Part shown: positions 41,131-50,268 of the stretch, piece by piece
Layout: each line of letters begins with the position of its first letter
Numbering within the stretch: position 1 is the stretch's first letter
NCBI GenBank assembly: GCA_036502625.1
Contig: DASXYG010000095.1
Coordinates: 62,001 to 126,000 of the forward strand
DNA from: DASXYG01 sp036502625
GTDB taxonomy: Bacteria; Actinomycetota; Actinomycetes; Streptosporangiales; Streptosporangiaceae
Direction: 5' to 3'
Length of the DNA stretch: 64,000 nucleotides
The notes under the pieces: generated by a model
Seen by the model: the letters and a program-made list of their open reading frames with translations, nothing else
The model's database searches: none
Told to the model about the DNA's origin: nothing
Translations under genes and position numbers: made by a program

Positions 41131-42641
41131 CGGGGCGCCCGCCCGTCGTGGAGCGCGCCGTCCAGCCACCGGCCGAGGGCGGCGGGGTCGCGCCCGCGCC
41201 AGCCCAGGTGCCCGTCCGGGCGGACCAGCCAGACCTCGTCCGTGCCCGCGTCCGTACGGCGGAGCGGCACGACGTACTCGCCCAGCCGCTGCCGGGCGGC
41301 GGTTACCCAGGTCTCCGCCTCGGCGCCCAGCAGCGCCCACCGGCCGCCGAGCGCCGCGTGCAGGCGCGTGCGCGTTCCGTCCGTACGGGCGCAGTCGAGG
41401 TCGGGGACCCGGTCGCCGGGGCGCGGCTTGTGCGCGGCCCGCCCGCCCAGTGGCCCTTTCCGGTAGCTCAGCCACAGTTGGGATGTCGTGTACGTGGTCC
41501 AGCGCTGGACCCAGGGCCGGTTGACCAGCGGTACGAGCACCCGGTCGCGCAGGAACCGCCCCGCGGCGTTGCGGGTGATGTTCACGCGGGTGACCGCGGT
41601 GGTGCCGCGCAGCACCTCGGTCGCCAGCGGCCGCCGTTCGGCTTCGTAGCTGTTCAGCAGGTGGTCGCTCGCCGCGCCGTGCACGACCAGGGCCAGCTTC
41701 CAGGCGAGGTTCTCCGCGTCGCCGAGGCCGGTGAGCATGCCCTGCCCGCCGAACGGCGCGTGCGCGTGCGCGGCGTCCCCGGCGATCAGGATCCGGCCCC
41801 GCCGATAGGAGGCGGCCAGCCTCCGGTGCACGGTGAACAGCGACAGCCACACCGCGTCGCGGACCCGTACGGACGGGTCGCCGGTGCGTTCGGGCAGGAT
41901 CGCGGTGATCCGTGCGAGCAGGTCCTGTTCGGACGGCTTCTCCTCGGACGGGGCCGCGGGGTCGTAGGCGATCAGCCGCCACAGGTCGTCCCGGCCGTCC
42001 GGATCGGGCATCGGCATGGCGCCGAACAGGCCGGCGGGATCGATCCAGCCGGTCGTGCCGCTACGGTCCAGGTCCCAGTCCAGGTGCAGGTCCGCGAGCA
42101 GGAAACGCTCGCTGACCTTGACCCCCGGGAAGCCGATGCCCGCGCGCTCGCGGGTCGTACTCCTGGTGCCGTCGCAGCCGACCAGCCACCCGGCGTCAAT
42201 GGTCCGGCCATCGCCGAGCACGGCGGTGACGCCCGATTCGCCGGGCTCCACGTCCACCAGCGGCGCGCCCCATTCCGGCGCGCCGCCCAGCGCGGCGAGC
42301 CGGTCCCGCAGCGCCTCCTCCACCCGCGCCTGGGAGATCAGCATGGGCGGCGCGGCGGTCCGCAGGCCCGGGTCGCCGAACCGCAGCCGCATGACCGGCC
42401 GGTCGCCCAGGTACGTCGTGATCTGCATGGCCCGCACGGACTCCTCCGGCAGGCCGCCCAGCGCCCCGAGCCGGTCCAGCACCTCCGACCCCCGCGCATG
42501 CAGGAAGTTCGCCCGCGACGTCACCGCCGGGCCCGGCGCCTTGTCCACCACCCGTACGCCCACGCCCTGCAGGAGCAGCCCGCAGGCCAGCGCCAGCCCC
42601 GTCGGCCCCGCCCCGACCACCAGCACATCCGTTCGCTCCAC
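41127..42641 (-). CDS. FAD-dependent aromatic monooxygenase (PheA/TetX/Rox-like)
   Basis: 504 residues of the FAD_binding_3 family. FAD motif V-V-G-A-G-P-T-G-L-A-L-A at the start, the D-G motif (G-C-D-G-T-R-S) near 155, and G-D-A-A-H-A-H-A-P-F-G-G-Q-G near 295, then a C-terminal thioredoxin-like domain. The family hydroxylates aromatic polyketides and antibiotics, for example rifampicin and tetracyclines. With a TetR regulator in the same operon it may inactivate a drug or tailor a metabolite. GTG 42641 follows AAGGCGG by 5 nt. Confidence 0.88.
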   Translation of the reverse strand: MERTDVLVVGAGPTGLALACGLLLQGVGVRVVDKAPGPAVTSRANFLHARGSEVLDRLGALGGLPEESVRAMQITTYLGDRPVMRLRFGDPGLRTAAPPMLISQARVEEALRDRLAALGGAPEWGAPLVDVEPGESGVTAVLGDGRTIDAGWLVGCDGTRSTTRERAGIGFPGVKVSERFLLADLHLDWDLDRSGTTGWIDPAGLFGAMPMPDPDGRDDLWRLIAYDPAAPSEEKPSEQDLLARITAILPERTGDPSVRVRDAVWLSLFTVHRRLAASYRRGRILIAGDAAHAHAPFGGQGMLTGLGDAENLAWKLALVVHGAASDHLLNSYEAERRPLATEVLRGTTAVTRVNITRNAAGRFLRDRVLVPLVNRPWVQRWTTYTTSQLWLSYRKGPLGGRAAHKPRPGDRVPDLDCARTDGTRTRLHAALGGRWALLGAEAETWVTAARQRLGEYVVPLRRTDAGTDEVWLVRPDGHLGWRGRDPAALGRWLDGALHDGRAPR

Positions 42642-42663
42642 GGCGACCGCCTTAATTAACGGA

Positions 42664-42673
42664 ACGGTACCGT
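42664..42673. promoter_or_regulatory. Perfect palindrome ACGGTACCGT, probable TetR operator
   Basis: A 10-bp perfect palindrome, 23-32 nt before the monooxygenase GTG, inside an AT-richer stretch (TTAATTAA, AAACAATTTA) where its promoter should be. The next gene in the operon encodes a TetR protein, so autoregulation is the simple reading. Confidence 0.5.
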
Positions 42674-42680
42674 AAACAAT

Positions 42681-44525
42681 TTAGCTGAGACCGGCACCGA
42701 CGTCCAGCTCGGCCCCGGCGCCTCCGTCCTCCGGGCGGGATCGGGGCCGGTGGATCGCGGTGAGAACGGCTTGGTGGGTGATCCAGCCGGTGAGGGCGGT
42801 GCCGGTGGCGTCGAGGACGGGCAGGCCGGTGCCGGGGGCGTCGATGAGCCGGTGGAGGGTGTCCGGCAGGGGCGTGTCGGCGGTGACGTGGGCGGGGAGT
42901 TCGGTGAGGGCCGAGATGGTGGCGGGGGGATGCTCGTCGTCGTTGAGGACCTCGGCGACGGCGCGGGCGGTGACAATGCCGCGGTAGGCGCCCGCGGCGT
43001 CGATGACGGGGAGCGCGCCGTGCCCGGTGAGCGCGAGCGTACGGGCGGCGGCGGCCACCGGTGTGGTGTCGGGCAGCGGGTCGGGGACGGCCTCCATGAC
43101 CGTGCGAACGGTGCGCCCTGCCAGCGGGCCGCCCGGTTCGGGGGCGTCCAGGTCGACGCCGCGGCGCCGGAGTTTGAGCGTGTAGATCGTGTCCCGGCTG
43201 AGTACCCGGCTGACGAGGGTGGCCAGCACGATGGCGAGCATGAGCGGCAGGATGATCGAGTACTCGCCGGTCAGCTCGAACATGATCACCACGGCGGTGA
43301 TCGGCGCGCGGGCCGCCCCGGCGAAGACGGCGCCCATGCCGACCAGCCCGTACGCGCCCGGGTCCGGCGCGAGGCCGGGATCGATGTGGTGCAGGACCAG
43401 GCCGAACGCGGTGCCGAGCATGGCGCCCATGAACAGGCTGGGCGCGAACACGCCGCCGGATCCGCCGATGCCGATGGTGAGGCTGGTCGCGATGACCTTC
43501 CCGGCGAGCAGCAGCAGGAGGAACCCGATGACGTAGCGCCCGTCGATCGCGTTCTCCAGCACCGGGTAGCCCACGCCGTACATCTGCGGCAGCGCCAGCA
43601 GCAGCCCGCCGAGCAGGACGCCGCCGACCGCGGGCCGCAGCCATTCGGGCCCGCGCCACGCCCAGTCGCAGGCGTCCTCGATCCAGTAGAGCACCCGGGT
43701 GAACCCGACGCCGACCGCGCCGGCGACCAGTCCGAGCGCCGCGTACAGCAGGAGTTCGGCGGGGTTGTGCACGTGGAACGCCGGCAGGTGCAGGAACGCG
43801 GCGTCACCGAACGCGGCCCGGCCGACCACGGACGCGGTGACCGACGAGAGGACGACCGCGCCGAACGACTCGGCGGTGAAGTCGCGCAGGATCAGCTCCA
43901 TCGCGAAGAACACCCCGGCCAGCGGCGCGTTGAAGGTCGCCGCGATGCCGCCGGCGGCGCCGCAGGCCACCAGGACCCGCAGCCGTCCCTCGGTCAGCCG
44001 TACGGCCCGGCCGAGCGTCGAGCCGAGCGCCGCGCCGATCTGCACGATCGGCCCCTCGCGCCCGACCGATCCGCCGGCGCCGATGCACAGCGCCGAGGCC
44101 AGCGACTTCACCAGCGCCACCTGCGGGGCGATCCGCCCGCCGCGCTGCGCGACCGCGAGCATCACCTCCGGCACGCCATGGCCGCGCGCCTCGCGGGCGA
44201 ACCGGTCCACCAGCGGCCCGTACAAAAGCCCGCCGACGACCGGTACGGCCAGGACGAACCACATGCCCAGGCCCGGCACGTGCGGGTTCGCCGCGTGCCC
44301 GGCCGCGGAGTAGTCGGCGTGGCCGGAGAAGATCTCGGTGAACGTCTGGATCAGCCAGCGGAACACGATCGCGCCCAGCCCGGCCCCCGCACCGATCGTC
44401 AGCGCCAGCAGGATCAGCCCCCACCGCCCGTCCCGCAGCCCCGTCGCCAGGCGGGCCGCCCCGCCGTACGTCCGGATCGCGTCACGTCCGGACCGCGTCA
44501 ACCTGTGCACACCCCTCAGCCGCAT
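42681..44525 (-). CDS. CLC-type chloride channel/antiporter with two CBS domains
   Basis: About 614 residues. CLC signatures are G-A-G-G-S-V-G-R-E-G-P (gating Glu in G-R-E-G-P), G-I-G-G-S-G-G-V-F-A-P-S-L-F, and about ten membrane helices up to residue 445. A C-terminal pair of CBS domains (V-R-T-V-M-E-A-V-P, L-P-V-I-D-A, A-L-T-G-W-I-T-H-Q-A) may bind nucleotides. The Glu in G-R-E-G-P suggests antiporter-like gating. It is transcribed divergently from a MarR gene, with a clear palindrome between. Confidence 0.92.
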   Translation of the reverse strand: MRLRGVHRLTRSGRDAIRTYGGAARLATGLRDGRWGLILLALTIGAGAGLGAIVFRWLIQTFTEIFSGHADYSAAGHAANPHVPGLGMWFVLAVPVVGGLLYGPLVDRFAREARGHGVPEVMLAVAQRGGRIAPQVALVKSLASALCIGAGGSVGREGPIVQIGAALGSTLGRAVRLTEGRLRVLVACGAAGGIAATFNAPLAGVFFAMELILRDFTAESFGAVVLSSVTASVVGRAAFGDAAFLHLPAFHVHNPAELLLYAALGLVAGAVGVGFTRVLYWIEDACDWAWRGPEWLRPAVGGVLLGGLLLALPQMYGVGYPVLENAIDGRYVIGFLLLLLAGKVIATSLTIGIGGSGGVFAPSLFMGAMLGTAFGLVLHHIDPGLAPDPGAYGLVGMGAVFAGAARAPITAVVIMFELTGEYSIILPLMLAIVLATLVSRVLSRDTIYTLKLRRRGVDLDAPEPGGPLAGRTVRTVMEAVPDPLPDTTPVAAAARTLALTGHGALPVIDAAGAYRGIVTARAVAEVLNDDEHPPATISALTELPAHVTADTPLPDTLHRLIDAPGTGLPVLDATGTALTGWITHQAVLTAIHRPRSRPEDGGAGAELDVGAGLS

Positions 44526-44530
44526 CACCT

Positions 44531-44543
44531 TTGCATTATGCAA
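44531..44543. promoter_or_regulatory. Palindrome TTGCATTATGCAA, probable MarR operator
   Basis: TTGCAT and ATGCAA are perfect arms around a single T. The site lies 5 nt from the CLC start and 39 nt before the MarR start, covering the divergent promoters. MarR proteins commonly bind TTGC-GCAA dyads. Confidence 0.55.
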
Positions 44544-44582
44544 TGGTCGCGATCGCGGCCGATGGCCGGGTAGAAAGTACGC

Positions 44583-45098
44583 ATGCCCGAGCCCGCCACC
44601 GAGCCCGCCGCCGCTGCCGGCACCGACGACGTGAACGCGGTGACGACGGCGGTGCTGACGGCCTCGCGCCTGCTGGTGGCGGTCTCCGCCCGGTCCCTGG
44701 CGGCGGTGCAGGAGCACGTCACGCTGCCGCAGTTCCGGATGCTGGTGGTGCTCGCCGGCGAGGAGGAGCTGAAGCTCGTCGCCCTCGCCGAACGGCTCGC
44801 GGTGAACCCGTCCACCGCGATGCGCATGGTCGACCGGCTCACCGCGTCCGGGCTGGTCGACCGGCGGGTCAACCCCGCGAACCGCAGGGAGACGGCGCTG
44901 CGGCTGACCATCGCCGGACGCCGGATCGTCGACGACGTCACCGCGCGGCGGCGCGCGGAGATCGCGTCGATCGTCGCCCGCATGCCCGCCGAGCACCGCC
45001 ACGATCTCGTACGAGCGCTGCGCGCCTTCACCGACGCCGGGGAAGAGCCGTCCGCCGCGGGGACCGGGCGCGACGCCATCCCGCTCGGCTGGGACTGA
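44583..45098 (+). CDS. MarR-family transcriptional regulator
   Basis: 171 residues. Winged helix with L-P-Q-F-R-M-L-V-V-L, L-A-E-R-L-A-V-N-P-S-T-A-M-R-M-V-D-R-L and the wing D-R-R-V-N-P-A-N-R-R-E-T-A-L. N- and C-terminal helices form the dimer interface. It is divergent from the CLC gene and probably represses it and itself through the palindrome at 44531. Confidence 0.88.
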   Translation: MPEPATEPAAAAGTDDVNAVTTAVLTASRLLVAVSARSLAAVQEHVTLPQFRMLVVLAGEEELKLVALAERLAVNPSTAMRMVDRLTASGLVDRRVNPANRRETALRLTIAGRRIVDDVTARRRAEIASIVARMPAEHRHDLVRALRAFTDAGEEPSAAGTGRDAIPLGWD

Positions 45099-45163
45099 CC
45101 GCGGCGGCCGGCTGACAGGCGGGCGTGCTGGTTCTGACAGGTCCGGGCGGCAGGGTCGCGGGC

Positions 45164-46006
45164 ATGCGGATCGTGAACACACACCAGGCCGAGGCCTGGA
45201 ACGGGTACGAGGGACGGCACTGGGCGGACAATCAGGCCCGGTACGACGCGATGGTCGGCGGCATGAACGCGTCGCTGTTCGCGGCGGCGGCCATCGAGGC
45301 GACGCACCGGGTGCTTGACGTCGGCTGTGGCGCGGGCCAGACGACGCGGATCGCCGCGCGGACCGCGTCCGAGGGCCACGCCGTGGGCATCGACCTGTCC
45401 GAGCCGATGCTGGAGCGCGCCCGGCGGACCACCGAGGCCGAGGGGATCGGCAACGTGACGTACGAGCAGGGGGACGCGCAGGCGTACCCGTTCCCCGGCG
45501 GGCACTTCGACGTGGCGATCAGCCGCGGCGGGATCATGTTCTTCGCCGACCCGGTCGCGGCGTTCGGCAACATCGGGGGCGCGCTGAAGCCCGGCGGGCG
45601 GCTGGTCTTCGGTTGCGGCCGCGACGACGGCGACGACGCGTTCGGGCCGCTGTGGGCGGCGATGGCGCGGCACGTGCCGCTGCCCGATCCGGCCGCCGAC
45701 GACGCGCCGGGACCGGTGAACTTCACCGGCCGTGAGCACATCACCGGTGTGCTCACCGCGGCCGGTTTCCGCGACGTGGCCGCCACCCCGATCGAGGTCG
45801 AGATGATCGTCGGCCGGGACGCCGCCGACGCCGCCGGATTCCTGTTCGGCTGGGGCCCCGTACGGCACTGGCTCCGCGACGCCGATCCCGGCGCCGTGGC
45901 GGAGGCGAAGGACGCGGTCACGGCGGCATTGGGGGACTTCGCGGACGACGGCGGGGTGCGGCTGCGCAATGCGGGCTGGATGATCCACGCGGTCGCCGGG
46001 CGGTGA
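45164..46006 (+). CDS. Class I SAM-dependent methyltransferase (UbiE-like)
   Basis: 280 residues. SAM motif I is V-L-D-V-G-C-G-A-G-Q-T-T, the acidic loop is G-I-D-L-S-E-P-M-L, and D-V-A-I-S-R-G-G-I-M-F-F, then L-K-P-G-G-R-L-V-F follow. The substrate is not predictable. I start at ATG 45164 (M-R-I-V-N-T-H-Q-A-E-A-W-N), which matches the usual N-terminus of the group. The tautomerase-YHS gene follows 3 nt after the stop, so the two are co-transcribed. Confidence 0.85.
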   Translation: MRIVNTHQAEAWNGYEGRHWADNQARYDAMVGGMNASLFAAAAIEATHRVLDVGCGAGQTTRIAARTASEGHAVGIDLSEPMLERARRTTEAEGIGNVTYEQGDAQAYPFPGGHFDVAISRGGIMFFADPVAAFGNIGGALKPGGRLVFGCGRDDGDDAFGPLWAAMARHVPLPDPAADDAPGPVNFTGREHITGVLTAAGFRDVAATPIEVEMIVGRDAADAAGFLFGWGPVRHWLRDADPGAVAEAKDAVTAALGDFADDGGVRLRNAGWMIHAVAGR

Positions 46007-46009
46007 GCG

Positions 46010-46633
46010 ATGCTGTTCATCGAGGTGCTCGCGCCCCCCGGCCTGCTGGACACGGGCGGCCGTGCCGACCTCGCCGGACGGCTGTCGGCGCGGAACCTGC
46101 TCGGCGGGTCCGCGGACGGTCCCGGCAGCACCGATCCCGGCGTACTCGACCTCTTCGCGTCGCTGTCGCACGTGGTGATCCGGGAACCGGAGGCATGGTT
46201 CGCCGACGGGGTCCCGGTGACGGCGGTGGACGGGCCGCGGTTCGTGGTGCGCGTGTACGCGGGTGCGTGGGCGAAGGAGATGGCCGACCACCTGGTCACG
46301 GCGATCACCCGGGCGCTCGCGGACGTCGCCGGTGACCGGGTGTACGCGGAGCCGCGCGCCGTGGTGCACGTCATCGGCGTGGCGGACGGCGGCTACGGCG
46401 TGTACGGGGTGCCGCACCGGCCCGCGGACCTGCTCGAACGCATCGAGAGCGCGCGTACCCGCGAGCCCGGGCAGGCGCCGGCCGGCACGTTCGTCGATCC
46501 GGTGTGCGGTGCGGTCGTCGTGGCCGGCGAGGCCGTCACGGTCGAGTTGGACGGTACGGCGTACGGCTTCTGCTGCGCGGGTTGCCGTGGCCGTTACGTC
46601 AAGCGGCACCGCGCGCAGGCGCCGTCGTCATGA
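46010..46633 (+). CDS. Tautomerase-like protein fused to a YHS metal-binding domain
   Basis: 207 residues. The first 150 resemble a 4-oxalocrotonate-tautomerase/MIF-like fold (F-V-V-R-V-Y-A-G-A-W-A-K-E-M-A-D-H-L-V-T and V-V-H-V-I-G-V), but without the N-terminal Pro next to Met (M-L-F-I-E-V). The last 40 are a YHS/TRASH-like metal site: V-D-P-V-C-G-A-V-V, G-T-A-Y-G-F-C-C-A-G-C. The fusion is unusual. It converges on the AfsR gene, overlapping its 3' end by 6 nt. Confidence 0.65.
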   Translation: MLFIEVLAPPGLLDTGGRADLAGRLSARNLLGGSADGPGSTDPGVLDLFASLSHVVIREPEAWFADGVPVTAVDGPRFVVRVYAGAWAKEMADHLVTAITRALADVAGDRVYAEPRAVVHVIGVADGGYGVYGVPHRPADLLERIESARTREPGQAPAGTFVDPVCGAVVVAGEAVTVELDGTAYGFCCAGCRGRYVKRHRAQAPSS

Positions 46634-49600
46634 GGCGAACCGCGCCGCGATCAGCGTCAGCGCACGGTCGGGGTCGTGGTCGCGGCCGCGCGTGTAGGCG
46701 GTGAGGTAGGCGGGTTCGCCGAGGTCGCCGCGCAGGCCGACGGTGAACCGCGTGACCTCGGCGTCCAGCGCGCCCGGTGAGCCGATCACCGCGTGCGCGG
46801 CGCCGAGGGTCTCCGCGGCCGTCTCGGCGTCGCCGCGCAGCCACGCCAGACGGGCGAGCCGGATCGCCGCGATCGCCGCGAACGCCGGATCGGACACCGC
46901 GCGGGCCAGGTCGAACGCCGCCGCCAGGTGCCGCCGCGCCCGGTCGAGGTCGTGGCGGTCCAGGAACAGGTCGGCGTACGCGCATTCGAGCTGGAGGCGG
47001 TGGTCCGGTTCCGGGTCGTGCGCCTGGTCGAGCGTCCGCCGGGCGCGGTCCAGGTTCCGGACGGCGGTGGACGGGTCGCCGTCGCGGCGGGCCAGGTCGC
47101 CCAGGGTGATCCAGGCGAAGCACAGGTCGCGGCTCGAACGCGCCGCGCCGCTCCGCACGATGCCGAGGAGCTCGGTACGGGCCCGCTCCGTGTCGCCGTC
47201 GCGGGCGCGCACCTCGGCGATCCACAGCCGCTGCACCGGCGCCGGGTCGTCCGGGTCGAGCTCGCGCAGCAGCCGTACGGCCTCTTCCAAGCCGGCGATC
47301 GCCGCGGTGTTCTCCCCGCGAACGGTCCGCAGGTCGGCGAGCGCGGTCAGCGACCACGCCAGGCCGCCGCGCTCGCCGGCCGCCCGGAACCCGGCGACCG
47401 CGGTCTCCAGGTCCTCCCGCATGCCGTCGACGGCGCCGGCCCGGCCGCGGTGCGCCGCGCGCAGCAGCCGTACGACGGCGCGCGCCCATCCGTCCGGGTG
47501 ATCCAGTCGACGCTCGATCGCCTCGACCGGCCCGCCGTCGAGCAGCGCGAGGACCGGTTCGACCAGTGCCGCCACCGGGTGCGCCGTGGACAGGCGCGGC
47601 AGCAGGCGGCGCACCTCCGCGAGCGTGGCCGGATCGGCCGCCTCCGGCCCGGCCGACGCCGACGCCAGCAGCCGCAGCGTGCCGCAGATCGCCGTGGCGT
47701 CGGAGGGCGCCGGGCCGCCGGTCTCCAACGCGGCGCGTGTCCACGCCGACATGCCGTCCTGGTCGCCGGTGAGCAGCCAGAACACGGCGAGCGCCGCGCA
47801 CAGCCGGCGTGCGGTCTCCGCGTCGCCGGACTCGGTCGCGTGCCGCAGCGCCGCGCGGAGGTTGTCGCGCTCGGCGGCGAGGCGGGCCAGCCAGGGGATC
47901 TGACCGGGGCCGCGCAGGTACGGTCCGGCGGTCTCGGCCAGGTCGAGGACGTACGCGGCGTGGGCGGCGCGCGCCGCGGCGAGTTCCCCGGCCCGTACCA
48001 GCTCGCCGTGGGCGTACGCGCGGATCGTCTCCAGCATCCGGTACGCGTCGCCGTCGAACTGGAGCAGCGACCGGTCGGCCAGGCTCGTCAGCGTGCGCAG
48101 ATCGCCGCCCGCCACCGCCTCGGCGCCCTCGACGGTGATCGGCCCGCGGAACACCGACAACCGCCGGGCGAGACGCCGCTCGCCGTCGTCCAGCAGGTTC
48201 CAGCTCCAGTCGACGACCGCGCGCAGCGCCCGGTGCCGCCGGTCGGGCGCCCGGGAGGCGCTGTCGAGCAGCGCGAAGCGGTCGTCGAGCCGGACGGCCA
48301 GCTCGTCGAGCGGCAGCGACCGGAGCCGGGCGGCGGCCAGCTCGATGGCGAGCGGCAGCCCGTCCAGCCGCGCGCAGATCTCCGTGACGACCGCGGAGTT
48401 CCCCGGCGTCAAGGCGAAGCCCGTACGGGCGGCGGCCGCGCGCGCGGCGAACAGCCGCACCGCGGATTCCGGGGCGAGCGGCGGCACCGGGTACACCGTC
48501 TCCTCCGGCAACCGCAGCGGTTCCCGGCTCGTGACGAGGATCCGCAGGTCCGGGCAACGGCGGAGGAGGTCGGCGGCGACCCGCGCCGCCGCCTCCGCGA
48601 GGTGCTCGCAGTTGTCGAGCACGAGCAGCCCGCCGTCGCCGCCCACCGCCTCGGCGATCCGCGTCATGAGATCGGTCGGCCCGTCCAACGGCACCACCCG
48701 CCGCACCCGCACCGCCTCGGCGACCGCACGCACCACGGTCCCGGGCCAGGCGTCCTCGTCCGGCCCCGGCCCTCCGGCGACGGCCACGAGGTCCGCCCAC
48801 CACACCCGGCATGTGTGGCCGGCGACCAGCGCGGCGGCGAGCCGCGTCTTGCCGACGCCGCCGGGGCCGGTCAGCGCGACCAGCCGCCCGGCCGCCACCG
48901 CCGCCCGCGCGCCGGCGAGCTGCGCCTCGCGCCCCACCAGGCCGCCCGCCGCCCGCGCGCTCGGCACGGAGGCCACACCGCCCGCCCGTACGCCGGCCGC
49001 GCGGTCCCGCGGCCCGCCCGCCGCGCCGCCGTCCCGCAGCGTGGCCAGATGCTCTTCCCGCAGCTCCGCCCCCGGGTCGGCGCCCAGCTCCTCGGCCAGG
49101 AACGCGCGCGCCCGTTCGTACGCCGCCAGCGCCTCGGCCTGCCGCCCGAGCACGCGCAACGCCCGGATGTAGAGCACGCGCAGGCGTTCACGGAACGGAT
49201 GCGCGGCGATCACCGGCTCCAGCCCGCCCACCAGATCGTCCGCACGGCCGGTGGCCAGCGCCGCCGCCGCGTGATCCTCGATCACCGTGAGCCGTGCCTC
49301 GTCCAGGCCGCGCCGCCGCGCCTCGGGCAGTTCGTCGACCGGCTCACCGCGCCACAAGGCGAGCGCCTCGCCCAGCACCCGCTCCGCGACCTCGGGCATC
49401 CCGTCGTCCAGCGCCAGCCGGCCCTCCGCGGACAACCGCCGGAACCGGTGCGCATCGACCGCGTCCACCGGTACGTCCAGCCGGTAGCCGCCCGGCACCG
49501 AGACCACACAGCCCGCCGGCAGAAGCCGCCGCAACCGCGACACCAGCGTCTGCAGCGCGTTCACCCGGTCCACCGGCCCGCCCTCCGGCCACACCGCGTC

Positions 49601-49738
49601 CGCCAGCACCGGCGCCGTGACCGTACGCCCCACGTCGAGCGCGAGCCGCACGACCAGCGCCCGCAACCGCGCACCCCCAGCCGCCACGGCCACCCCGTCG
49701 ACCGAGATCTCCAACGGCCCCAGGATCCCTACGCGCAT
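46628..49738 (-). CDS. AfsR/SARP-family transcriptional regulator with ATPase and TPR domains
   Basis: 1036 residues. Winged-helix Trans_reg_C domain (1-90), bacterial transcriptional activator domain (about 95-235), P-loop G-P-G-G-V-G-K-T (291-298), Walker B-like L-L-V-L-D-N-C-E-H, G-L-P-L-A-I-E-L, then helical repeats to the end. Such proteins activate secondary-metabolite genes, often after ATP-dependent assembly. It is a candidate activator of the NRPS/PKS cluster about 7.6 kb away, but no binding site has been located. Confidence 0.9.
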   Translation of the reverse strand: MRVGILGPLEISVDGVAVAAGGARLRALVVRLALDVGRTVTAPVLADAVWPEGGPVDRVNALQTLVSRLRRLLPAGCVVSVPGGYRLDVPVDAVDAHRFRRLSAEGRLALDDGMPEVAERVLGEALALWRGEPVDELPEARRRGLDEARLTVIEDHAAAALATGRADDLVGGLEPVIAAHPFRERLRVLYIRALRVLGRQAEALAAYERARAFLAEELGADPGAELREEHLATLRDGGAAGGPRDRAAGVRAGGVASVPSARAAGGLVGREAQLAGARAAVAAGRLVALTGPGGVGKTRLAAALVAGHTCRVWWADLVAVAGGPGPDEDAWPGTVVRAVAEAVRVRRVVPLDGPTDLMTRIAEAVGGDGGLLVLDNCEHLAEAAARVAADLLRRCPDLRILVTSREPLRLPEETVYPVPPLAPESAVRLFAARAAAARTGFALTPGNSAVVTEICARLDGLPLAIELAAARLRSLPLDELAVRLDDRFALLDSASRAPDRRHRALRAVVDWSWNLLDDGERRLARRLSVFRGPITVEGAEAVAGGDLRTLTSLADRSLLQFDGDAYRMLETIRAYAHGELVRAGELAAARAAHAAYVLDLAETAGPYLRGPGQIPWLARLAAERDNLRAALRHATESGDAETARRLCAALAVFWLLTGDQDGMSAWTRAALETGGPAPSDATAICGTLRLLASASAGPEAADPATLAEVRRLLPRLSTAHPVAALVEPVLALLDGGPVEAIERRLDHPDGWARAVVRLLRAAHRGRAGAVDGMREDLETAVAGFRAAGERGGLAWSLTALADLRTVRGENTAAIAGLEEAVRLLRELDPDDPAPVQRLWIAEVRARDGDTERARTELLGIVRSGAARSSRDLCFAWITLGDLARRDGDPSTAVRNLDRARRTLDQAHDPEPDHRLQLECAYADLFLDRHDLDRARRHLAAAFDLARAVSDPAFAAIAAIRLARLAWLRGDAETAAETLGAAHAVIGSPGALDAEVTRFTVGLRGDLGEPAYLTAYTRGRDHDPDRALTLIAARFAS

Positions 49739-49836
49739 GCCGCAAATATACCCCTACCCGGCATCTGTACGGCGGGCGGTGGCGGCGTTCGCCCGGCGCG
49801 GCGGACAGGGCCGTTCGCACGTGGGACCGTGGCCAG

Positions 49837-50268
49837 GTGGCGGTCAACCGTACCCAGGCACTCGTGCTCGGTTTCCTCGCCGCGGTCCTGATCATCCTGA
49901 CGATGATCCGCCTGACCGCGCCCGGCACCTACTTCCGCGCACTCGGCCTCGCTCCCGGCGACGCGTTGGCCGAGGCCGGCTTCCTGACCGCGCTCGTCGT
50001 GTTCATCGGGGTGCTCGCGGTCGGGGTGGTGCGCCGGTGGCGGTGGCTGTTCTGGCTGTTCATGGCGGCGCTCCTGGCCGGTGTCCTCCGGGTGCCCTTC
50101 GCGGCGGCACAACTGGCCGGCCGGCTGCGTACGGACGTGCCTGCCTGGTACGTCGTTATCCAGGGCCTGCTCGGCCTGACCCAGTTCACCATCGGCGTCG
50201 CACTGCTCACGGCCTACCGAAAGCACGGCGTCTGGGGCCGGCCGGCCGGTCAGGCGAGGACGAAGTAG
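49837..50268 (+). CDS. Small four-helix integral membrane protein
   Basis: 143 residues with four hydrophobic helices: L-V-L-G-F-L-A-A-V-L-I-I-L, A-L-V-V-F-I-G-V-L-A-V, W-L-F-W-L-F-M-A-A-L-L-A-G-V-L, and V-V-I-Q-G-L-L-G-L. Actinobacterial proteins of this kind have no assigned role. It starts at GTG 49837 with a weak ribosome binding site. Its 3' end overlaps the permease gene by 19 nt on the other strand. Confidence 0.7.
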   Translation: MAVNRTQALVLGFLAAVLIILTMIRLTAPGTYFRALGLAPGDALAEAGFLTALVVFIGVLAVGVVRRWRWLFWLFMAALLAGVLRVPFAAAQLAGRLRTDVPAWYVVIQGLLGLTQFTIGVALLTAYRKHGVWGRPAGQARTK

